Assembly: GCA_001600455.1 (NCBI GenBank)
Contig: BCKC01000001.1
Location: 3,684,441 to 3,748,440 of the forward strand
Origin: Endocalyx cinctus
Lineage: Eukaryota > Ascomycota > Sordariomycetes > Amphisphaeriales > Apiosporaceae
Direction of reading: 5' to 3'
DNA: 64,000 bases
Position numbers and translations under genes: made by a program. The notes below the pieces were generated by a model that worked only from the letters and a program-made list of their open reading frames with translations, ran no database searches and was not told the DNA's origin. The number at the start of each line of letters is the position of its first letter. Position 1 is the stretch's first letter. Positions 56,153-64,000 of the stretch are shown here, one piece after another.

Positions 56153-57523
56153 CTTTTCTAGAGGTTCTTATTTTTGGATTTTACTATTTTCATTATACTA
56201 AATTTACGAAGCGATGAAGCCATAATTATATCTATGTATTGTGTCTGCTCTCGCAGCAGTCTCGCGCCACGACCCCGCACATTTGCTCATCGATCTCCAA
56301 TATGATGACACGGGGATGAGCGAACAGGTTGATGCAATCTTCTCGATTGAAAAGCGCCTGGCATGATCACGCCAGCATAGCCATGATATACGTGCGATAT
56401 TGTATCTCTCTCTCCAACTTGTTATCGTTGATGTCTCATTGCTCCGTTCTTTATCCGTTAACTGCTTGGTGAGAATATTTCAACGAATAGCAAGGAGAAG
56501 GCGGTAGTATCTGCAGTCAATTCCATTATTCTTTAGTCTTAACGAAATTACTGATAGCAGCCTCCGATGATAAACTATGAGTATTAAGTGATAAGAGTAC
56601 TACGTAGTTAAAGGCCAATAAGACGGATCATATAGTCTACAACGTAGGAAAACAGGCAGGAGTAATTAATCTTGATTAGATTTTACATTGGTCTTCTTAT
56701 CAAGATACGGGTTATCGATCCCGAGATCTTTGAATCGTACGGTCGAGCTGGAGTAGGGGGGAAGTTGGCGCATTTAAATTTCAAAGCCAAGCCGAGAAGT
56801 GACGGTTGGTCCGTATCGCTATAATCTCTGCTTTCTCTCCGTACAAGAAGAGAGCGCGTTGAAACAAGTATGGCAACAATTCGCCTCATCTATATTAAGA
56901 CAGTCATGATCTATTCAAAAGAGCTAGTAACAGTGGTGGATACACAACATGAGTATTAAATATGGGCTGCTTGCCTTGTGTGTCGGATAGATGTATTCAA
57001 CAGTTGAGAATCTGTTTGTATACAAAGCTAATATTCCACCGAAGTCTGACCGCGGACCCGTGGCTTGTAATCTTGTGATCGATTCAGATGGATGGACATG
57101 TACCTCATAAACATAAGATATCACAGTTGTACATATAACCATATTTGTGGTATGGGTGAGATGAGCAATTTCGAAGAGAGAGAAGAAGAGGAAGAAGAAG
57201 AATAAGAAGAAGAAGGAAAAAAGACTTGTCCCGGGACTTGGATGCTGGTGCATAATTAGGCGTTTTACAATGGTAGGTGGTTTCCGCCATCGTTCCTTTC
57301 TAACGAGTGTCTTTGGAGCAAATAGCTCTGTTTATAGGTGATCGCCGTGCTCTTCTAATCAAATTATTCACCCGTTTTAGTTGTCCATTTCATGTTTTTT
57401 TTTTAGCCATGGCATCTTTTCCCCTCCCTCCCAAACAGTCTCCTGGACTTCCCACACCAAACTCATGGGGTCCAGAGTTTGGCGTGCATATTGCTTATGA
57501 ATATCGCCGATCGTGCCTTCAAA
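56153..57523. other. Intergenic region with a purine-rich GAA tract
   Basis: About 1.4 kb. It includes the promoter of the dioxygenase gene, a GAA/GAG purine tract (about 57173-57224) and the 3' side of the SDR gene. A 49-codon plus-strand frame from the ATG at 57409 runs into the SDR 3' end and is not accepted as a gene. Confidence 0.5.
57173..57224. repeat. Imperfect GAA/GAG purine tract
   Basis: About 50 bases made almost only of A and G on the plus strand, in a non-coding stretch. Confidence 0.85.
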
Positions 57524-58661
57524 TTATAGCTTGGGTTTTTCCTTACGGCCACTTTTGACGTGCTTAGAGAACTCGCCATTCAGAAGGTAGTCTGGATATT
57601 TCATGCCAGGATCAACTCCGGGGCCGAAGCCCTTGTTCCTCCAGTCAGCGCCATCGACGACGAGAACTTCTCCATTCACATAGTTGCCAGCATCGCTGAA
57701 GAGATATACTGTAGCATCAGCGATATCACGAATTGTCCCTAACCGACCTGAAGGAATCCATTTGCCGCTTTCTTTAGGATCAACTTTTGAACTCGACAGT
57801 CGCTCCAGTCCTTCGGTTCCAGCGATCCCGCCAGGGGAAACTACGTTGGATGTTACTCCAAACGGGCCGTATTCCAATGCGACAGAAGCAGCGATCGAGT
57901 CCACTCCTGCTTTGGCGGCTGAAACATGAGCTTGTAGCGGCATACCGGTGAAGTGAAAAGTAGCAGATACATAGATGATCCTCCCGCCCGTTAACCCGTT
58001 CGTGCTCGGGTTGGGGTTTCGCTTGGCGGATTCGATGAGGTAAGGGATGGTCGCTTTAACGGTATTAAAGGTTCCAATGGTATCGATCTCGAGCACTCTC
58101 TTGAACCCGTTCGAACTCAGTCCTGAGATTGGGGCGACGAAATTACCAGCGGCACCGGCTCTGTTTCCATCTTATTAGCGTTGTTTTTGAGGGATTTCGG
58201 AGGTGTGCGCATACATAACAAAGTCGATTGCCCCTAGTTCCTTTACGCATCGCTCAGCAGCTCTCTTGATATTCTCTGGCTATTGATTATGCTGTTAGCT
58301 TTCGTATCCTTCTATCCTCGAAACATAGTGTCTTTCGTAACAACATACGTCCGTAACATCACAGCCACCAATTCCAATGACTTTTGCGCCTCTTCGTGCA
58401 GTAGCAATATCAGCGGCAATGGATTCAGTTTTCTCGACGTTTCGACCAATGATGCAGGCGTTTGCTCCGAGGTAGACGAGTGCTCTAGTTTGCGCGCTAC
58501 ATATCGTTCCTGCGCCTCCAGTTACAAAGACGACGCGACCATCTATTGAATACAAACAAGTTAGGTTTAGAGCAAGGACAAAGTAAACTTCTTAGGGTAA
58601 ACAAACCAAAGATTCCATCTTTCCATACAGAACTGAGGTATTCAGATCTCGGAATAGGCAT
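57524..58661 (-). CDS. SPS19: Peroxisomal 2,4-dienoyl-CoA reductase-like short-chain dehydrogenase
   Basis: Four exons: 58607-58661, 58349-58542, 58215-58279 and 57524-58160, all in frame, 316 aa. NADP loop TGGAGTIC (about 26-33), DVTDPENIKRAAERCVKELG, then AGAAGNFVAP (the NAG-type strand) and the family-specific AHVSAAKAGVDSIAASVALEYGP. This pattern, with no classical YxxxK tyrosine, is characteristic of 2,4-dienoyl-CoA reductases. The last three residues, PKL, could be a divergent PTS1, a weaker match than SKL, so peroxisomal location is inferred from the family. The role is removal of even-position double bonds during beta-oxidation of unsaturated fatty acids. It may be a paralogue recruited to a pathway with the neighbouring methyltransferase and dioxygenase. 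Confidence 0.85.
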
Positions 58662-59488
58662 AGTGACGTGAAGATTATTTAATCAACTCTAGAAGCTCGG
58701 GCAAAAGAAATGAAGGCGAACAATGGAATAAAAACAAGAACTGCAATAGAAGAAATTAAGTGACATTAAATGCCATTCCGGTATGAAAAGATATATGTAG
58801 CTTTATATACAGACAATATCAGAACAAATAGGAGAAATGTATGACCCCTGGTTCAGTAACACAGTCATGAAGTGAAATATTGTCACTAATCACTCCCTTC
58901 AATTAATTATTTTGAAGCTGACGCTGCTGCGCCATTGCTAAAACACTATTCAAAATAGAAGCAAATGCGATGACGAGCCTCGGTAACTTGGTGAGTAAGT
59001 GGATCCGATAGTGGAAATCACTTGCTTTAAATCCGATTCTATTATAGAATTGCGCATGTTTCGGTATGATTGCATATATTCTTGATAATGTTATATTTAA
59101 GCAGATAAGTTATCGATAATATCTCGTAGATGCATATTGATCATCTAATCTTTGCAGAGGCCAATAATATTCTTTAAATATCCCATTTCAAATATCCGCT
59201 ATATCTACTGTGGATAAGGCAAGCTGCAGGCTATAGGTAGTATTCCCGGGGATACTAGGTACTTAGTAGTTAGTGCCTAAGGTCCCAAGTTCCCCACCTG
59301 CCCACTACCATTAGCACTCACACGACATCTAAAGTACCTAGCAGTTAAGCAGCAGCCTAAAACATTTCTACCTACTAATTACTAACATTGACCTGGCCTG
59401 ACACATTGTACATGTCATATCATCTTGAGTGCGTCAAGTTCTTTGACAACCTCCCATCTCCATCAACCATCGCCTTATATTCTTTTAC
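58662..59488. promoter_or_regulatory. Divergent promoter region between the dienoyl-CoA reductase and ATG33 genes
   Basis: About 830 bp between divergent starts. The ATG33 side has CTAGGTACTTAG-type words (about 59260-59275) and a pyrimidine-rich stretch just before the start. No specific site is asserted. Confidence 0.5.
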
Positions 59489-60292
59489 ATGATGGCAAAC
59501 AAAAAAGTTACTATTCTCAAGTTCGTGGGAACTGTATCCCTCGGTCTATTGACGGTAAGTCTTATTCATCTATTCTTTCGTCACTTCGAGATTTGATTTC
59601 AATGTACCCCTCCTCAGAATCAAATAAACCCCGCGCTTAACTGCCATTATGCTACAACTCCATTGATAGCTCGTGAGAATCTGACAAATTTTATTTTTAT
59701 CTAGGGGACATCGTATACTCTTTCCACGTTGACAATTCCCTCTCTTCTCGGACTACCCTCCGCATCCGCCGCAGCTAAAACCTTCAGATCTCTTGCGTCG
59801 ACAGCTTCGGTTCACCTTAACGCCTTAACCACCGTTTCCGGGACTGCCTTCCTTTTCGCCTTCGCCCTGTCCCCGAGAGGCTACCGACACCCGTACCTTC
59901 TATACACGTCGATCCTTTGCCTCGCAACGCGTATGACCGACTACGTGACCCCTTCCATCTTCGGCGCACCCGTCACGAGCTCAGCTGCAGCCTCCAAGCG
60001 GCGCGCGGCCTTGTCCCAGGCTCGTAAGGAGAAGCAGGCCACCCGACGTATGGATGCTAGCTACGAGCTTCTTGGCGACTCACACAGCGAGGAGGGAGCT
60101 GGTAGCGCAAGTGGCGAAGAGCTCGAGGAGGACGTCAACGGCGAGGAAGTCCGAAGCGAAGTCGAATTTTTCGTCAAGAACCAATTAGTCCAGACCGTTC
60201 TCGCCGGTGCCAGCTTCATGGTTGCCGTTATCGGCATATGGGGCGACGGATTCCAGAACGTCAACGTCGAGAAACTGATCCTGAGACTGTAA
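59489..60292 (+). CDS. ATG33: Mitochondrial outer-membrane mitophagy protein Atg33 (Scm4 family)
   Basis: Two exons, 59489-59554 and 59705-60292 (intron gtaagt...tctag), give 217 aa. The N-terminal helix ILKFVGTVSLGLLT joins GTSYTLSTLTIPSLLGLPSA, the characteristic start of Atg33/Scm4. Two further hydrophobic segments follow (about 55-85), then a charged, acidic loop (about 105-165) and a C-terminal membrane helix (LVQTVLAGASFMVAVIGIW). Family knowledge: Atg33 is needed for selective mitophagy in yeast in stationary phase. ATGs at 59489 and 59492 are adjacent and either could be used. Intact. Confidence 0.85.
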
Positions 60293-62580
60293 TAATTATT
60301 TGAAGAGGAGTTGCTGACGGGAGACAAATTGCATATAGGGAAGATTGGGGTTTTATCATACACATGCCACTCATTTCATACCGGTTCGAGAGAGCAGAGA
60401 GCAGAGAGTGTATAAGTGATTCTTTTTTTTTTTTTTTTGGACGTTTGGATCAGTGTTATTAAGCAATTAGGTTAACAAGACCAGGAATATCTGCTGTGTC
60501 TTGGAGGTGTCTCGAGTCCGGTGTTGAACTATCATTATACTTACCTTCTTCCCACTCACGCATACTTAAAAATCAAAGAAAAAAAAAGAAAAATATTGAT
60601 AGGTATTATCTACGTAAATATGATTTTCATAATGAACGAGGACTTTCTATCCATTTCCCCTAGCTGCTACCTACATAACTTATCAGGGTAAATAGCAAGA
60701 CCACCAGGACGATTAAAGAATCCTCCTTAGCCTCGCCTATTGTTGACGAACGTAGTGTAAACGCTGTTTGTTAAAGCCCATTAACATATTTTGTGTTATT
60801 AATTGCTAGGGGGCCGATCTATGTATCATGATATCGTGGAACATCCTCACATCATACCGAACGCATAGGCGTGTCTAATCATATCACCGTTCCTGAGTGC
60901 TTTGGTCGCATCCATCAACGCACGATAGTCGTATATCAAACTCCTTGCTTAGTTTATGAGGCTGTGTGCCTAATTACTCGATGAGTGGATAGATCGTTGC
61001 CATATCACCAATCAATGTGGTAGTATCATGTGAGACGCATCAGATATGATGTCTTCCAAGGTAAATAATCGCCTTTGGGAGACTAAAAGTTCTTCATCAG
61101 GGTCTATTTTCCCCTCCTGTTCACATGTTAAACTATTAGTCCCTCGGGAAAGAAACCAATGTACAATAGATGCAGACATGATTAAGCAAAATCCAACAAA
61201 GGTTTTTAAGTTTAGGTGTACATAATTATGACCTTGAGAGATTTGGACGAATAGTTGAAAAACAAATAAATAATTCAGGCGTGTAAAAGAGGTTTGGAAG
61301 ACACGAAAACTTTCAATACCTACAGACTCTCTCCCTCTGCCTACCTTATTACCTACTCAACTTATATTGAATTGTTCAACATGCACTTCACCCAAGTTTA
61401 CTCGTGGTTTGGTATTACTCTGGACGATTAGCATCGTATTTAATAGCTTCTTAACCAATCTTAGCCTCTCAAGAACAGATACCAATGTGTCTACCTTCGT
61501 GAAGCCTATTGTATCCAACACTGCCGATGAAGGGAGCGCTTTGAGAGACCGTATTCTGCTATCAAAGTTTTCTCAGATACTAGGAATGGGGTTGTGCAGA
61601 AAAAACTGCGTTTGCAAGGCAAAATGTCGCTGCCCAAACCGGCCTCTTGCCGTAGGCGAATATTACAGTTGTGTACGGGCTTATGATCTTTAGCTAAACC
61701 TACTTGTCCGTTCAGTTTGCATAGAAGCACTTAGGCACATCTATGCTAAGTCTACCGGACGATAGAAACAGTATTAACACTTTTGCCTAATTAGTTTGGA
61801 ATAGAAAACGTCCCGGTACTTTAACCCCTCCCTAAGCCCGTCACCGAGACCACCGTGCCCTAAGACGGACCCCTGGAAAGGAACGGGGTACGATGGAGTG
61901 TAGGGTAGTGCAGTTAGCTAATAAGTAGACGGAGCCAGTGGGAGCTTAGCAATGCATGCAGCAACAAGGTAGTTTAAAGAACCAAATGGTCACTTTAATA
62001 ATTCGTAGCCTTTCTATTCTATATACGAGGCGAAACTTCCTCCTTCCATAGATATATTCTATTGAAGCTACCCGGAGGATAGCTCAAGGCAAGCCTATAT
62101 TATAAGCTTCATGCCAACATTGGGAGTCTCACCTTTTCACCAAAGCCGGCTCCTATTCGAGAGGGAAAACAATGCATTTCACTGGCTAACTATTCTAGAA
62201 TCAAAGAATGTCAAGATACAGACAGTGTGTCGCTCAAGTGAATACTGGGTATGGTGTATTAAACTCAGGAATGTTACTTGATTGCGATAAACTCAGATTT
62301 GCTATTGTACAACGCAGTATAATGTGAAAGCTGTGAGTATAACTCCACCTTCTTCAGGACGCTTAAGGAGATTAACCACCCTGTGAATGCTTCACTATCC
62401 AGGCAGGTTGGTAAGTCCTTTTGACTTGAGAGCAAAATTATCAAGTGGATGGAATTCCTTAATACTCATCCGTGCTAGAAAGCAAAAACATATAACCCGA
62501 AATTCGCATTCGCCTCGTATCTCATGTCCTCATATTCGAAAAACTACTCTTTCCTTCGGTAACTATCATCATCGTTTTGT
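60293..62580. other. 2.3-kb intergenic region with one possible small gene
   Basis: AT-rich. It contains a T-run (60423-60438) and the possible cysteine-rich small gene at 61381-61693, listed separately. No other gene or RNA was recognised. The final few hundred bases are the 3' side of the GH64 gene. Confidence 0.5.
61381..61693 (+). CDS. Possible small cysteine-rich protein (uncertain, may be broken)
   Basis: An ATG at 61381 follows a CT-rich leader ending in CAAC, the usual context for small secreted fungal proteins, but its frame stops after 16 codons. A second frame over the same DNA stays open to 61693 and ends with a Cys-rich block (CRKNCVCKAKCRCP). The two can be joined by a candidate 67-nt intron (61411-61477, gtatta...aacag), giving about 80 aa, or the gene may have a one-base frameshift within a signal-peptide-like segment. 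No homologue is recognised. Confidence 0.3.
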
Positions 62581-63984
62581 TCATTTAAATTCCAGATTGA
62601 TCGTCATGGCAACGTCGTCCGAAGCCGGCAACTGCAACACGCCAGCATCATTCTCGTCGGAGGATCCATTTACGTCGTCGTAAGGGAACGCGTAGGCTCT
62701 TCCATCGATTGCGTTCTGGTGCACAAACTTGCTATAGTAATTCGTTGTGTTCGACAACGCGTAGTAGTTCGCTTTTCGAGCGGTGGGACCGTCTGCGTCA
62801 AAGTGCTGGTGAACGCCAACGTGGCCGTGAGCATGCGGCGTCTCCGGTGGCGTAAGTAGGAGAGAGCGCGTGAAATCGGCACATAGGCGAGTCCGCACCG
62901 CCTTCTCTGTAGCGCCGGCCTCCGGTGGCATCGAAAACGGACCCGAGTTACAGCCCCAGATATCGGTGCTGGTTGGCTTTGGAAGTTGAAACGATAATTG
63001 GTCGAGAGGGGAAATACACTGTAGGTGGTTGTTGTCTCCTCTAACTTTGCAGGTAACTTCCGAATTAGTTGCGTATGGATCTAGCGGGGTGTCAAAATTG
63101 AGGCTTTCGTGAGAGTATTTATTCCACACCTGGTCGACGTAGTGATCCCAGTAGGTACTTGCCCATGAACCCGGATTCATGGCTGAATATATATTCGGGG
63201 ATATGATGCGTAGCAGTTCGCCGTTCCGAGTAACGCAAAGCTCGTCCCAGCCCTTGTGATCTCTTTTCTTTTGTTCCTTGAGCGCGTCACATATCCGTCT
63301 CAGAGCGCCCGCGCGCAACCCGGTAGACCCGGATGTGATGTTACCAGAACTTAATTCGATGTTATATACCATTCCAACCCAGTCAACAAACGAGGGATTC
63401 ACGAGAATCCCACCATCATCGCTGGTGAACTCAACAAACGAAAAGCTGGTGTTCGTGGCAGAATCGCCGGGGTTCGAAATAGTAGGTTGGACAAGACTGC
63501 CCATTTCCGTGAGTTGAAACAAGAGTTTCGATTCGGACATCCAAACGCGACCAGATGTGACATACTCGGGAAGAACTATCATCGTGACCGTCTCGCTGTT
63601 ACACTCTATGGCGAAGTCTTCCTGAATGAGCCGGAGCGGTGACGCGGTTGCCGTGGCTGCGGTGCCCAAACGAACGGTTGGTGTTCGGAAATCTCCGTGC
63701 CGGTGGAGGAATTTTTGATCCCCGAGGACTAGACCGTCGACATAAACAAAAAACTTCTTCTTCTTGACACTATTTGGTCGGATAATGATCTTCGTGGTAA
63801 TGGGATCTTCGCGCTTGTTATATAATTCGGCGGGGACTTCTTTGATAGAATTCAACCATGAGATCTCGGTGCCAAGGCTTTTCGCGGGATCAGACCAAAT
63901 TGGTTCTGGGAGGACGATTGCGGCTATGGTAGCAGCGGCCATAGTAGCAACGGCCACTACAAATTCGAATTTGAAGTATCTCAT
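62581..63984 (-). CDS. Secreted GH64 beta-1,3-glucanase (thaumatin-like fold)
   Basis: A single-exon 467 aa protein. An N-terminal hydrophobic stretch (FVVAVATMAAATIAAIV, about 8-24) is a likely signal peptide. The body has GH64 landmarks: FVYVDGLVLG (about 79-88), SWASTYWDHYVDQVW (about 272-286), a CNSGPF segment, and near the C-terminus YSKFVHQNAIDGRAYAFPYDDVNG, the strand pair that closes the long substrate groove in this family. Family knowledge: GH64 enzymes release laminaripentaose from long-chain beta-1,3-glucan. Likely roles are fungal wall turnover, mycoparasitism or nutrition. The stop is 16 bp from a neighbouring promoter-like region and the start is 16 bp from the window edge, so any upstream exon would be outside view. 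Confidence 0.85.
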   Translation of the reverse strand: MRYFKFEFVVAVATMAAATIAAIVLPEPIWSDPAKSLGTEISWLNSIKEVPAELYNKREDPITTKIIIRPNSVKKKKFFVYVDGLVLGDQKFLHRHGDFRTPTVRLGTAATATASPLRLIQEDFAIECNSETVTMIVLPEYVTSGRVWMSESKLLFQLTEMGSLVQPTISNPGDSATNTSFSFVEFTSDDGGILVNPSFVDWVGMVYNIELSSGNITSGSTGLRAGALRRICDALKEQKKRDHKGWDELCVTRNGELLRIISPNIYSAMNPGSWASTYWDHYVDQVWNKYSHESLNFDTPLDPYATNSEVTCKVRGDNNHLQCISPLDQLSFQLPKPTSTDIWGCNSGPFSMPPEAGATEKAVRTRLCADFTRSLLLTPPETPHAHGHVGVHQHFDADGPTARKANYYALSNTTNYYSKFVHQNAIDGRAYAFPYDDVNGSSDENDAGVLQLPASDDVAMTINLEFK

Positions 63985-64000
63985 ATCCTGTATTTATATT

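Noticed and set aside
57409..57558. 49-codon plus-strand frame beginning MASFPLPPKQSPG
   Set aside because: It is short, low in complexity, overlaps the 3' end of the dienoyl-CoA reductase gene on the other strand, and has no recognisable continuation.

Overview
This window reads as nuclear DNA of a filamentous ascomycete (Pezizomycotina). Genes carry short introns (about 50-160 nt, GTRNGT...YAG, one GC-AG), intergenic DNA is AT-rich, and several fungus-specific families are present: a Vac1-type FYVE protein, Fta1/CENP-L, an APSES-ankyrin MBF subunit, Atg33, a LYR/Cup1-like protein, a 2EXR protein, an NRPS-like adenylating reductase and a NACHT-ankyrin protein. TAGGTACC-rich intergenic DNA fits a Sordariomycete. 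A closer placement (for example Xylariales) would be a guess.

Layout. 1-2.6 kb is AT-rich with no supportable gene. 2.6-16.5 kb is a housekeeping block: siroheme synthase (MET8), a divergent endosomal Rab effector (VAC1), a 2EXR protein, kinetochore Fta1/CENP-L, the MBF transcription factor MBP1, a LYR-motif protein and a GNAT acetyltransferase. 18-34.6 kb looks like a specialised-metabolism locus: an 11-exon anion:cation symporter-type MFS transporter, a Rossmann-fold NAD(P)-binding protein, a BAHD-like acyltransferase, an A-T-R NRPS-like carboxylate reductase, a class V PLP enzyme and a cytochrome P450. The NRPS-like gene, the only backbone-type enzyme, carries two in-frame stop codons in otherwise intact coding sequence. 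It therefore looks like a freshly inactivated gene among intact tailoring genes. 35.6-39.3 kb holds the calcium pump PMC1.

39.3-50.5 kb is gene-poor and AT-rich. Its only convincing gene is a NACHT-ankyrin (NLR-like) protein whose Walker A loop has lost its glycines and lysine. 50.5-64 kb has an aquaglyceroporin with a changed second NPA box, a SAM methyltransferase, a TauD-type 2-oxoglutarate dioxygenase (with one ambiguous base N in an intron), a peroxisomal 2,4-dienoyl-CoA reductase (SPS19), the mitophagy factor ATG33, a possible small cysteine-rich gene and a secreted GH64 beta-1,3-glucanase.

How they work together. The 18-34 kb genes could supply activation and reduction of a carboxylic acid (A-T-R), PLP chemistry, P450 oxidation, acylation and transport, but with the A-T-R enzyme broken the route should not run in this strain unless the stops are errors. 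MBP1 lies next to FTA1, and FTA1 has two ACGCGT (MCB) sites 190-270 bp upstream, which would suit G1/S control by MBF. Exon boundaries below were read by eye from splice signals, reading-frame continuity and family motifs. No searches were run.
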